Below are positions 21,852-32,436 of a DNA stretch of 64,000 bases, piece by piece. The stretch's first letter is position 1. Each line of letters begins with the position of its first letter. The position numbers were made by a program, and so were the translations under genes. The notes under the pieces were generated by a model. That model was not told the origin of the DNA. It saw nothing but the letters and a program-made list of their open reading frames with translations, and searched no databases. The stretch comes from Gracilaria domingensis. Its lineage: Eukaryota; Rhodophyta; Florideophyceae; Gracilariales; Gracilariaceae. The stretch covers positions 43,955 to 107,954 of the forward strand of contig VCMS01000283.1 in assembly GCA_022539475.1 (NCBI GenBank), given 5' to 3'.

Positions 21852-24070
21852 TCAAGAGTGGGAAAAAGAATTCCCAGGCACGGAGCAGATCATAGTTACC
21901 TGTTCACCCTGGTTCCGAGGTTTCTCAGTTCGAACATTCTGTCCTGTAGCAGGATTGACAAACTTGGTCCTTTGCTGGTAATAATTCTTACTCGGAACAT
22001 GAGCACGGTCAGCTGGTGAGAAAGACTCATACCACCCGATAAGTTCCCGCAACTCGGGAGCAGGCAACATGCACACGAAGGCATTATAACCGTGTGGGTA
22101 AACAAATATGACAGATGGTCGTCACCGATGTATCGAAAGATCAATTACCATCTTCTCTTCGTTGCAGTTGCGCAGTCACCCATCCTGGGCGTGAAAAACG
22201 GATGCCGTTGTTCGCGTAAGCCAGTGGAGTGGCCTCTACCCGTATCCTTCCTACAAGGAGTGCGGGGTCACCTTCCGAGTTCCGAGTGGACGATGACGAA
22301 ATGTTAGAAGATCCGTAGGAATCGGAAGCACTTCCAACGAAGTGGACGATCACGGAGTTTTCAACTTCCAAGAAAAGAGATGGAGATGGCTCGTTGACGA
22401 GGAGAGCACTTTAGCGACGGGGTTTCGTGGAGAGCCCAGCGCCGACGACTTCGCCCTCTGCCTGTGCATACTGGACCAGTTTAGGATGCATAACTTTACA
22501 TCTCTATTCGCGGTATCGTGCCACTAAAGATTTGAGTGCAGGGTCCAAACCACCCACGAACATTGTACATATCTTCTGAACAGAATAAACTTTCTATAGC
22601 GATGAAACGCTTTATTCAACCGAGTTGAGTAACCCATTTCGGTTTCTTCAGGCTTGTGTTTCGTATCTCATAGAGCGGACATCGCGTTAATAATCGCGTT
22701 TACTGTTGCATAGGAGCTCAGGAGGTATTGGAACGCCTCCGGCCAACAACAGACACCCCCGCAGATGCCTGGGACGAACCTTGGACCGACTTAAACTGAT
22801 CTTCAGACATGTCTCACAAAAAATAAAGTAAAGCGAAAAACGTTTGAATCTCGTTCAAACCAAGATTTTCGGGTACTGCAAAATGGGGGCCAGAAAGTCC
22901 AATACCCGAATTGGATCTTCGCCTTCAAAATTCTTCGTAAAGACGATATTCAGTCTTCTGATGTGGACTTTTGTCTTATCGGTGCTTCGCGAGGGGCGAC
23001 TTGACGATGAATCGCCCAATCGATAATAACGACACAAAAGCCGCTCACTGTGGGAGAGATTCTTTGGTTTCAATTCCTTGATGACGAGATGACGTCTGTC
23101 ATTCTCTCGAGAGCAAATCACTGCTTGAGTGGCATGTTTCACATTCGACTTCTTTCCGCAGGATCTACTTCCATATTGTTCTCGGTCATTATCGCTGTCC
23201 GATGCACCGGATGAAGCAGATTTCGCAGAGCGAACGCTAGAATTGGAACTAAAGGAATTCGTGTCGTAACCGGGATCCTTTGTGTACCATCGATATCGGC
23301 GAGATGTAGATCGGCAAGCCGACGAGCTTCTGAAATCCGCATCAGGCGTATCCATCGGATGTCTTCAGAGAAACCGGTAGGTCGATTACGACCAGATGCT
23401 TCTTAACAGAGGAATGGTAAGCTTGGACAAAAGCAGCTGGTACAACCATACTTCCCAAGATGGAATTCATGTCTTGACGCAAGGAGAGAATGTCATTTGT
23501 ATGATCTCCGATTTCAGTTTGGTCAAGCTTTGGTATGAGATACTGCAGATCTTAGAACAACGAGTTTTGCGCGAGCTGACTGACAGGCAGTTGAGCCTCG
23601 AGGTAAAAGTATCCATGCGTCTCAACCATATCGTCTGACCTTTCCGAATCCGGAGTACCATCGATGGGCGGCTCTCCCGCAGTGGAACCGGCAATCGGTC
23701 TCGAGGTGAGTGAAGAAGCTCTCTGGGTTTCCGGGACCTGTTCATTGTCAGATGCTTTGGCGTGGAGGGAGGCGCGAGAACGCGGAGGCCTAGGCGGAGG
23801 CACACCAGCATCTCTGGCCAAGTCGATTCGATAATTCGGCATAGGTAGCACCATACCGGACCACGGTGTATCGAATAACGATAAGATCAATTTAACAACG
23901 AAAGATCTCGATAATAAAAAGATTAAGTAACGAACAGCCAAAAAAAACTGTAGGGAGCCCACTGTTGCAAAGCAAATTCTTGAAGACCATAATATCACTA
24001 GTCTTGAGACTCTTGTACAAGAAACGAGAACAATAAAAACAACCAAGCCAGTTGTAGGTCGGGGGACCAC
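21852..24070 (-). pseudogene. Gag remnant of gypsy element 2
   Basis: The 22855-23355 segment has the Ser-rich spacer followed by RRHLVIKELKPKNLSHSERL and FEGEDPIRVLDFL, direct counterparts of the intact gag core. Further segments at 21852-22371 and 23552-24070 cover the C-terminal region and the N-terminus. Frames change repeatedly. Confidence 0.75.
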
Positions 24071-24079
24071 TTGTCGACA

Positions 24080-24975
24080 AAAACCCCAGCGATGAGACTG
24101 TCTCTCAAGGCGTTCCGCTCTTTGCTCTCTTAAACGTTGATAATTAAAGGGTATAGATCATTCTAATCATCATCTTTTGCAGAGCTAAAGATCAAAATAG
24201 CGGACTCTCCCGAAACAATTACCAACAATCCATCTATCCTACCATAAACGGCATAAAGACTACGAACATCTTTTCAGTTCCTCACATTGTCTGTTTTTAC
24301 GGGTTGAAGGCGACGGTGTGGTAGTGCTTATGTCTAGGTGCAGTCTCTATGTGTGCACCGTTTCTGCGGTCTGGCAATGTCACATTGGGCACTGATGTAC
24401 GAACATGTTTGCGAGATCAATACACAATTACAATTTAGAATAACGCGACATCAACGCAGATCACAGCGTTCGGACTTCAAAAATAGCATGTGCATTTAAG
24501 AAGTTCAAATCTAACCAGAAGTTATAAACTTTTGCATTGCTTTGCTCAAACTGCTTAGAATCAAGTATGTAAAGTAGTAGAATTATTGGGCTTGAAGGTT
24601 TAACGAAGAGCAAAACAGAGAATTTTGATTGGCAGCGTTCGACTGAAAAACGCTTCGAGCACAATTGACCGGTACTGGATTTTAACAATCGGTAAACAGT
24701 TCTGTAGTATAATAAAAATTTCAGAGCATTTACTAAATTGATTTAGATCCGCGTAGCTGTCTTTGTGCGTTGATCAAACTGAGAATCGTTACGAAAATAC
24801 AAAAGCCCTAGTTCATGTTTCTATTTGACAGTACAGTGGTTCTCGTACAACTGTCTTTGGGTCAGAACTCTTTTGATGATCTTCTAAAAATGTGTAAAGT
24901 TGTATATTTGCTCTTCAAAGATAACTTTGTCGGCGTGATGAATAGAATGAGTAAATTCGGTACACGTTTAACTTC
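24080..24975. other. No recognisable gene
   Basis: AT-rich sequence between gypsy element 2 and the copia element. No coding motif was seen. It may include remnants of the 5' LTR of gypsy element 2, but no LTR-type boundary could be recognised. Confidence 0.35.
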
Positions 24976-25260
24976 AAAGTGGGCAGATAATCGAGGACAA
25001 AGGTGCTGAACAGCTTTCTTGCTTCTCACGCATTTATGTACTCAGTCGTAGGCTCTTAACTTCAACAACTGTATCTAATGCAGTATTGTGTGACTAAATT
25101 GTTGTCAAATGACAATGCAGCATATGCAGTGATTCTAAAATAAATACCTTTATATGAGTAGATGCAAATGCAGTTGAGTTGACAAGTTCCGACTAATCTG
25201 TTCAACCAAACTCAAGAATTCTTTCTGCTGTATCCAAACTCTTGTGCGCATAATGCTGTA

Positions 25261-26142
25261 TCATTCTATGGATTCCAACTCCCCTTCTTGTTTGATAAAA
25301 GCTTTAGATCTGCAAATAAAAAGGGCTGATCTATGTGCTTCGAATAATCTTCTCTGCAGAGGTTTCGTAAACCTATCGGCCGTCATTTTTGTAGTCGGTA
25401 GATACTTGAGTTGAATGACGTTTTTCTCAACCAGATCCTTCACATAGTTTTCTCTCACAGCTACATGTTTTGCATTCAAGATTCCTAACGTTTCCCAATT
25501 GATTGCGCCATGATCGTCCTGCCTGAGTGTCGTTGGGAAGGCTTTACCAAAATCAAGAAACATAAGAACTTCTATCATCCAGAACAGAATTTCACAAGCC
25601 TCACTTGCTGCGACAAAATCAGCCTCAGAGGTAGAAAGAGCGGTCACGGATTGCTTCAAAGACTCCCAGGCTACCGTGCTGTATCCACACATGATGAGAA
25701 AATCCGAAAGAGATTTGCGAGTTCCAAAGTCTCTCGCCAAATTGGCGTCTGCAAAAGCCTTTAGAGTACCAGTATCAGCATTGAGACTTAACCCCAAAAC
25801 AGCAGTTCCACTAAAATATCTCAGCACTGGCTTCGCAGCTATCCAATCACTGTCAAGGGAATTTGTTAATCTTCGACAGGGTAGGGTCACGGACAAATTA
25901 ATTTCTGGCCTTGTCCGCGTTGCAATGAAGAGCAGACATGCAATAAGTTCCCGAAGCTTCTTCTGGTTAACGGCGAAATGGTCGCAGTTAGTGCATTCAT
26001 ACACAACGGTTGTAGCAACAGGTGGGCATTGCTCCATTCCAAATATCCTCAGTACCTCAGAAACGTATTCTTGCTGGTGCATGAACGCATAAACATCGAA
26101 ACCAGTGAAGGTAGTTCCAAGGAACTTCGAAAGCTTTCCCAT
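25261..26142 (-). pseudogene. Copia RT C-terminus and RNase H, long open segment
   Basis: An open segment of 293 codons: GKLSKFLGTTFTGFDVYAFM (end of RT), RELIACLLFIATRTRPEINL, and the RNase H part with LKAFADANLARDFGTRKSLS, ALSTSEADFVAASEACEI and the C-terminal KYLPTTKMTADRFTKPL. It ends with a stop next to the purine-rich tract at the element's 3' end. It is well preserved, but it is cut off from the rest of pol by frameshifts and insertions upstream. Confidence 0.9.
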
Positions 26143-26234
26143 ATGCTTAGAGTCCAGATACTTATAAATATCATCCTTGACCCTCTAAACGTCTGCCACA
26201 TTTCGAGAGATTTTAATAATGTCGTCGACGTAGA

Positions 26235-26680
26235 CCCTTTGAGATAAAGTGATGCGCAATGGATGTCCATTGGATGAGATTTTGGGACATCGATGGGATA
26301 TCAGTCGGATATCTTCTGCGCATCCAAGATATCCGAATGATATGCAGTGGTACCGCTTTGGATGCCCCTAATTGATGCCATTTACATGTCCTTTGGATGT
26401 AAAAAATCTATTCCAAGGATATTCATATGATGCACGAAGATATTTCCCATTAATGTCCGGAAATCCACGGTGCATCATTTGGACATCCAACGGACATCTC
26501 TTCGTACATCATATGTGTATTAGACAGTTATCATTTAGGTATACTTCATGTATCATCCGAGCATCATTTACGTATATTACGTGGACATCTTAAGGTGATC
26601 GAATGGACATCTTCAGGTTTTGTAATTCTAATATGGGTTATCTGGAGGATATCATCCCGACATCAACTCACCTCTATGGG
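26235..26680 (-). mobile_element. MITE copy E2, 446 bp
   Basis: Same family as E1 (13698-14151) in opposite orientation, alignable end to end. It starts CCCTTTGAGATAAAGTGATG and ends CACCTCTATGGG on the plus strand. It is flanked by the direct repeat AGA (26232-26234 and 26681-26683). It lies within the copia RT codons immediately before YVDD. The interior again holds the CATATGATGCACGAAGA arm and its inverse. Confidence 0.9.
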
Positions 26681-26791
26681 AGATCATTACCCAGGTCTCG
26701 CCTCTGATGTGCAAATATTTATCTGCAAGACATGAATCAAACTGTAATTCTTTCATGAAGTCACTTTACTTCTTATATAAGAGAAGTATAC

Positions 26792-27208
26792 AGATGCTCG
26801 AATGATACACCGTGGATCTGAAATCCGGATGTCTTTCGGATATCATCGGGGTATCTTACGTACATCCATGATATCCCTGTGATATCCAGTAGATATGACA
26901 GATGATGTACGGAATGATACTCTTTTGATGCCCTTGAGACATGCATCAACTACTTTGAAAGATATAACAGTAGATAGGACGAATGATTTCGAAAACCAAA
27001 GTTGCTTCTCTTGGAGTTGCTCGGGTATCATTCGGACATCCAGAAATCAGACGAATATCATTGGTATGGATATTGTGAGCATTGTCGTGTATCTTATGTA
27101 CATCGGCCGTATATCCAACTTCGAAAATCAGATGGATATCCAAGAAATCACTCGGATATCCAAAGCATATTTAAGGAATATCAAGCGGATATCAAAGTGT
27201 TTCCTTGG
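26792..27208. mobile_element. Related GATATC-rich insertion E3, about 417 bp
   Basis: This segment interrupts the copia RT between QAPRQW and SDFMKEL and is bounded on both sides by GTATAC (26786-26791 and 27209-27214). It is rich in GGATATC, ATCATT and ACATCC words like E1 and E2. Its right end in reverse reads CCCAAGGAAAC with TTGATATCC, resembling their CCCA...TTGATGTCC terminus; the other end is degenerate. It is probably a diverged member of the same family. GTATAC is self-complementary, so the exact length of the target duplication is uncertain. Confidence 0.6.
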
Positions 27209-28113
27209 GTATACCATTGACGTGGCGCTTGTTTGAGTCCATACACGCTTTTTTCAGTTTCAAACCTTGATTCTTCTCACAGATTTGCAGTCCATCAGGA
27301 GCCGAAATGCAGATGTCTTCATCCATCTACCCATGCAAGAACGCGGTCTTTTGATGCCCATCTGGTGGATCTGGAGTGCCCTCTGAACGGCTAGACTCAA
27401 AACCAGTCTGACTGTGTTGAATTCAACTACTGGAGAGTATGTATGCTCCAAAAATCCTTGCATGAATCCTTTTACCACCGGTCTGGCCTTGTGAGGAATC
27501 GTGTGCCCATTTCGATCGGTCTTTCTGACGAATACCATTCTAGTTTCAATGGAGCTCCGATTCTCATCTCAGGGAACTGTCGTCCATGTCTCGTGAGCCA
27601 GAAGTGAGGAAAGTACATCATCGATCGCAGCCTTCCATTTCTCTGCAGCAGGCATGGACAGAGCTTCTCGCACAGAATTCGGAGTACGTAACTGAATTCC
27701 AGCAACTTCTAGAGCTTTCCCACGCTCAAAACGTTTTGATGCACTTCTGTCACGTGAGGGAAATCGATGCAAATTCGGTTCTTGGGGCTCTTCACCATTC
27801 TCATCGACAGAAGCGTAACCCTCGCCATTAATTCCATAAGTAGATGTCTGATCTGGAATGTTGCGTAAACCATTCCTCCCCATCGGAATCCTTTTTAATG
27901 TCAAGGTGTTCACCAGAATGTTCATGATAGGAGGATGAAACACTGTCTCCATCCTGATTGAAGCCTACCTGCTGTTCCATCTGATCTCCATGCAGTCCAT
28001 TACTCTTCCTCTTCCTCTTTTTAACTGCGTCCATTCTATTATGTTCTCCGAATCTAGTCCAATCTCCAAAGGCTTTATCCTCAGCTAACCATTCCCTACC
28101 AAGGAAAGAATCT

Positions 28114-28864
28114 TCACCGATCCATACATCTCGAGAAAATAGAACAGAACCCGATTCTTTCAGCCATACCTTGTACTGAAACTTTCAGCAACATCACTCT
28201 TCTTCGCAATGGGTTTGATGACAGTGAAACTCGAAAAGTCATCCTTAAAGGATATATAGTATCGTGAGCCACAGAGCGATCTCGTCGACATGGGTCCGCA
28301 TACGTCTTTATGAACAATTAAACCAACACAACCAGCTCTCGCCGGGTTTATGTGATGAGGAAATCGAGTTTGCTTCGCCTTCGCGCAAACGTCGCATATC
28401 TTCTAGAGAAAGTTGCAGTTCAAAATGGCTGAAAGGCATTCGAGCGCAAAAGTGACTTGATACTGAAGCGACTAGCGTGACCTAGGCATGCATACCATAA
28501 TGCTTCCTTGACTTCTGATCGTACCATGTTCACGGATTGTACGTCCCGAATTAGAGTCTTCCAGTAATGACAAATAGGCCTTTGTCTCGAACGGCATGAA
28601 TCTTTTTTACCGCTCCTTGGCAACCGATGCATCCTTTGCTATCAAAGTAGAACACATACCCCTTTTCACACAATGCGGAGCAAGACAACTAGGGCATCTG
28701 ACATTTCTGGAATTATAAAACATTTTCCAGGTGTACGTCACGTTCGAAGACGTCTTCCTCGACTCTGATAGTGCAACGAAGGACGGCAAGACCTTCAAAC
28801 GAAGCATGCAAAACACGTGAGTCACGAAGAAGAACTGTTTTGCTACTGACATTGCGAATGTCAA
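28114..28864 (-). pseudogene. Copia integrase remnant
   Basis: ALWYACLGHASRFSIKSLL (28420-28632) matches the H-H part of the copia integrase zinc finger; Cys-rich sequence around VCAKAKQTRF-like codons follows in another frame, and core pieces occur at 28114-28317. Frameshifts separate all pieces; the full D,D-35-E triad could not be traced. Confidence 0.65.
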
Positions 28865-29204
28865 ACAAACATCGGGAGTCGTTCATAACGTGCTGCAAAG
28901 CACCAGAATCAAGCACAATTTTCGATGCCTCTTCCATAGAGTAATAGCGTGCGGTCAGTACTCTTGCTTGATTAACGGAATTGGTGGCATAATCAACATG
29001 ACGAACAATACTTCTGTTACCAAACGATGTCATTTTGTCCGGGCAGTTTCCTGCAATATGACCCTTCTTCCCTACAGGAATACCACGTTCCTCTCTCAAT
29101 ACGCTTTGCATTTGCAGTGCGATTACGATTATCATATGAAACTTGCAGTGCGTTTTCAATTTCTGTCGGGGAATCACGTGGAGACGAAATGCTCTTTTCT
29201 TCAT
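28713..29204 (-). pseudogene. Copia CCHC knuckle and protease remnant
   Basis: GKKGHIAGNCPDK is the second half of a retroviral-type CCHC zinc knuckle; about 60 residues later IVLDSGALQHVMND carries the D-S-G-A aspartic protease motif in its usual copia context (D-S-G-A-x-x-H). This is one open segment of 163 codons overlapping the gag segment in another frame. Confidence 0.8.
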
Positions 29205-29813
29205 ATTCCTCGATCATGCGAGCTGAGACGGTGTCCAGAGTCAATTGCTTGTCCAATGTCTGCAGGACTGCTACGGTTCCGTCATACACGGATGCACTCT
29301 TCTCACCAAAAGAGGAAAGAAATATCGCCCCCTGCATGTCTCTACTAAGAGGAGTGCTGATCCCGGCCAATCGATTGATCTCTTTAAAACTGTCCACATA
29401 CTGTTAAATCGGTTGTCTGGTATACTTCATACGCGTCGAACGGGATTGAAGTTGGACTCTTGTCGTTACGTTCGAAATAGCATACCTCTCCGGCAACTTC
29501 CTCCACATCTGAAAAGGATTTTTCTGATCTGCCCAGCAAGTTGCATTGGCTTATCATCAAGCCCGCGCATCAATAACGACCGAGTCTTGGCAATATCCAA
29601 ATTTTTGCAATCAGCAAGAGTTGCTTCCTTACTTTCAATAACGTCCAGAGTAACATACTGTAACACATTCTCTGCTTGCAAAAGTGCTTCAATACGAGCT
29701 TGCCACACGGAAAAAGCTGCCCTTGAGCGACCAAGAAACTTCGGAACACGTGTGGCGTCGTCCATATTTTCCAATATGCATACGATATAACTGTTGAAAG
29801 ATGGCGACAACAC
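29017..29813 (-). pseudogene. Copia gag remnant
   Basis: Two open segments. In 29466-29813 the likely start is MDDATRVPKFLGRSRAAFSV, with WQARIEALLQAENVLQYV resembling the F/Y-x-x-W-x-x-x-M/I-x-x-x-L pattern of copia gag. In 29017-29397 MDSFKEINRLAGISTPLS and MIEEYEEK correspond to the UBN2-like gag C-terminal half. The two are out of frame with each other. Confidence 0.7.
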
Positions 29814-30373
29814 GGAGCGAGGAAAACGAAGAGTAGTGCGGGAGTAAAGTTTAAGCTGCTTTTTAAAGGCTTCCTGTGGGCTGAGTCTATAACCACTTCA
29901 AAGTGGGCGGATAATCGAGAACCAAGAGGGTGTGCAGAGCAACGCGTTTCGCGGAAGTTTGTCGCTTATGCGATTCATACTAATCGCTCCGGTACGGAGG
30001 TAATGTACAGCTCTTTCTGAGTTGCACGTGGATTAGCCAATTACTTGAAAAGGGTCACAATAGGAATTGGGCACGGTAGTGTACGCAGCATTGCTGGATT
30101 CTTCACACACGTGTAGTGCTTGCCACACCCATTTGGATGGAAACTTAGTATTATTTCTAATATTCTAGATAGTTAGAACATTTTACTAATATTTACCCTG
30201 ACCGTGGGGTCGGCCACCCTACTTAGATAGGGGGGCTCGACTTACACCGGGCAAGTAAACGCAGAAAGCAAGTAGTGGCTCTGACTACTAACAAAGTTAG
30301 GAAAAGGAACACAAAATACAAATGTTCGTCTTTTGTGTGAGGTAGGTGCTGGAAGCTACACCCAGTGACCGCA

Positions 30374-30530
30374 ATTAATGTGGGCCACACTATTTGATGA
30401 AGGCCTTTTCAGGCCGAGGAAACCAATATTAATGTGGCCCACAGTACTTACGGTACCACACTAAATATGGTACAAACCAAAATAGTGTGGCCCACGTTAT
30501 TTACGTTTGACTCAAATAGTGTGGGTTCAG
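30374..30530. repeat. Left subterminal repeats of the pogo-like element
   Basis: Five or six copies of a word close to AATAGTGTGGCCCAC, in both orientations, occur inside the left end (near 30374, 30388, 30430, 30466, 30489 and 30515). Matching copies lie inside the right end at 32317-32415. Such arrays usually serve as transposase-binding sites; that role is inferred. Confidence 0.6.
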
Positions 30531-30549
30531 AACACGGGCGATCTCCCAT

Positions 30550-32235
30550 CTACTGCAAAACAACTTCACCCTCAAAGTGACTTCGATGCTTCGCTACAAT
30601 CTCTTGTAATTCTGGGAACAACTGGCGCTCTTCCCATAGCCCATTCAAGTTCAGCGCCAGTCCAGTGCGAATCATCGCCTTCCCAGCGTACGTTAACCCA
30701 TCTATATCGCGCTGACGGTTAACGTCCTGCACAGTCAGAGCTGCTAAGCTTAGAAAATAACTCTTTTTTAGATTCATAACTTTCCCAGATCCCGACCAAG
30801 CGTTCTGACTAATCTTTTCCATCTTATACCGCTCCCATCTTGCGTTCCATGCGATCTTAATCTTCTGTATTATGAACGAGTCCGCTGGCTGCACCTTGTC
30901 AGTAGCATTGGCCGGAAAATATCTGATCTCAGTGCGAATAACATCTGCTGCAGCAGCCAAAGAAGGCGTCGAGTTGTGACCACTGCAGTTGTCGACATAT
31001 AATACGCGCTTCCGGCCATCCGGCAAGGCTTTGATGACTTTCTTCTCTCCGAGCCACTGCGGCACCACTACAGTGTCCATCCATCCCTTGGGACCGCTGC
31101 GGTAGGCAACGTTCGCGACATCATCACGGACGCCGCGAATGGGGTACGACCTCTTTTGGTTTTGGAAAACCATGAAAACTGGTTCAACTCGGGCGTTTGG
31201 GCCGCCACTTATGCGAACCACGATAGTCATCCCTTCGCCTCCTGACACAACATCTGCATATTTCACATCAATTTCACCAGCAAACCCAAGTGTACGTCCA
31301 TTGTCCATGTTGATTTGAAAATGGGTCTCATCCGCGTTCTCGACGTCTTCCTCTCTCAACGATCCATCCCGAAATGCTCGGGCAACCGTACCGAGGTGGT
31401 ATGCAATTGTCTTGTTTATGAATGTTTCTTTTTCCGGAGGGATCAAATACTTTCCAGTATGCGCTCGGCTCACAATGCGAAAGCGATCAGCAAAACCTTG
31501 TATCCATCTGCGATTAATGCACTGGACAATCTTTTTCCCGCTCGAGTCCAACATATGGCTGTGGTACAAGGTGTTAGACGAAGATTGAATGAGGTGAAAG
31601 GCCAATGATTGGAGAGTTTTCCAGTTAAATTTGACTCCAAGCTTGCGAAGCCGGTCAAACGCAGCCACCATATCGATTTGTATTGCTCTGATCCAGGGTC
31701 TCATCTTTCGGCCACGACCAACTTTTGCCTTTAGATTCACTCTCTTTACGCCATTATATGTGGATCGTGTGATGCATATCCCAGAATCTTTTGAACGAAC
31801 AGTTCCGTCATCGTTGAGGTAATCAAATCGTGATCTCCAGAGTCGACTGGCTTTCTGAAGGTTTGCTTTGGGACTACTGCGGAATAAAGCTGGAAAGTTG
31901 GCAATAGATTTGGATTCAATGCGTTTGGTGCCATCTTGATCGACGCATTTTATCATCCACGTAATGATTTTGATGCGGTCGGCAATGCTTAGAACGAGGT
32001 TAGCGTTTCGTTTATTGATACGCTGAGTTGGAGCTTGATTGTCATCGATATACTCTGACTGATGCGCTGTTTGTTCGTCAAACGTGATGGAGGGCGTGGG
32101 GTTGTTGACTGAGGAAGAAGCATGCGCATGCGCAGCTCGTTGGAAGGCTGCAAGAATGGGTGATCCTGTGGTTGGAATGGACATACCTGAGTAAACTGCT
32201 TGGAGACAGCGAGCTATGTGGGATGAGCGAGACAA
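30550..32235 (-). CDS. Pogo-like DDE transposase
   Basis: Intact ORF of 561 codons, the only gene of the TIR element at 30359-32434. It would cut and paste the element at TA sites in the nucleus. An N-terminal basic region of about 230 residues includes likely helix-turn-helix DNA-binding segments (RWIQGFADRFRIVSRAHTG just before the core resembles the end of a CENPB-type domain). The core has ENADETHFQIN with the first catalytic Asp, VLYVDNCSGHNST with the second, and FPANATDKVQPADSFIIQKI with the third acidic residue (D), as in pogo-type DDD enzymes. The start Met is the first in frame; a later Met is possible. No break was seen. Confidence 0.9.
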   Translation of the reverse strand: MSRSSHIARCLQAVYSGMSIPTTGSPILAAFQRAAHAHASSSVNNPTPSITFDEQTAHQSEYIDDNQAPTQRINKRNANLVLSIADRIKIITWMIKCVDQDGTKRIESKSIANFPALFRSSPKANLQKASRLWRSRFDYLNDDGTVRSKDSGICITRSTYNGVKRVNLKAKVGRGRKMRPWIRAIQIDMVAAFDRLRKLGVKFNWKTLQSLAFHLIQSSSNTLYHSHMLDSSGKKIVQCINRRWIQGFADRFRIVSRAHTGKYLIPPEKETFINKTIAYHLGTVARAFRDGSLREEDVENADETHFQINMDNGRTLGFAGEIDVKYADVVSGGEGMTIVVRISGGPNARVEPVFMVFQNQKRSYPIRGVRDDVANVAYRSGPKGWMDTVVVPQWLGEKKVIKALPDGRKRVLYVDNCSGHNSTPSLAAAADVIRTEIRYFPANATDKVQPADSFIIQKIKIAWNARWERYKMEKISQNAWSGSGKVMNLKKSYFLSLAALTVQDVNRQRDIDGLTYAGKAMIRTGLALNLNGLWEERQLFPELQEIVAKHRSHFEGEVVLQ

Positions 32236-32436
32236 CTTGTTCGGTCGATCTCTTGCACCGTTTCAAGACATGCGCTGCTTTTTGTCTTTTCGCGCGGAAA
32301 TCACTACCAGAATCCACACTAAATTAGTCCGTGCGTGCACCTGTTTGTACCGCAAATAGTGTGGGTTACTACCGTTCACACTATTTGCGGTACCACAGTA
32401 ATTGTGCACCAACACTAATTGCGGTCACTGGGTGTA

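Larger units (their letters stand above)
19805..24070 (-). mobile_element. Decayed, truncated Ty3/gypsy element 2
   Basis: On the minus strand the order is gag N-terminus (24.07 kb), gag core (23.3 kb), protease (21.5 kb), linker and RT (20.4-19.8 kb). The sequence is clearly related to the intact element at 53.8-64 kb, with many frameshifts. It ends inside RT just after the YLDN motif; RNase H, integrase and chromodomain are absent. It is closer to the intact copy than to element 1 in the linker (QLALANGVVYLE against QLALANGIVFVE). Confidence 0.85.
26143..27960 (-). pseudogene. Copia reverse transcriptase, split by two insertions
   Basis: In order on the minus strand: WKAAIDDVLSSLLAHETWT, KARPVVKGFMQGF, LKKA then YGLKQAPRQW after a one-base frame change, insertion E3, SDFMKELQFDSCLADKYL, GETWVMI, insertion E2, and YVDDIIKISRNVAD. 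Conceptually removing E2 with one copy of its 3-bp target repeat joins WVMI directly to YVDD in frame, so the insertion was precise and later than the element itself. Other frameshifts show independent decay. Confidence 0.85.
24976..29900 (-). mobile_element. Decayed Ty1/copia element
   Basis: The minus-strand order is gag (29.8-29.0 kb), CCHC knuckle and protease, integrase, RT and RNase H (25.26 kb), the copia order with integrase before RT. After the last stop a purine-rich AAGAAGGGGAGTTGG could be the polypurine tract. The stretch ACTTCAAAGTGGGC plus GATAATCGAG is found both near 24970 and near 29890 and probably marks the inner LTR edge at each end; the LTRs themselves are strongly diverged. 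Two MITE-like elements (26235-26680, 26792-27208) sit in RT. Confidence 0.85.
30359..32434 (-). mobile_element. Complete pogo/Tc1-like DNA transposon, 2076 bp
   Basis: It starts CACCCAGTGACCGCAATTA and ends with the inverse TAATTGCGGTCACTGGGTG (last two blocks of 32416-32434), with TA dinucleotides directly outside both ends (30357-30358 and 32435-32436), the target duplication expected for Tc1/mariner/pogo elements. It contains one intact transposase on the minus strand. Both ends carry further subterminal copies of AATAGTGTGG and its inverse. All parts look intact, so it may be recent or active. Confidence 0.93.
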
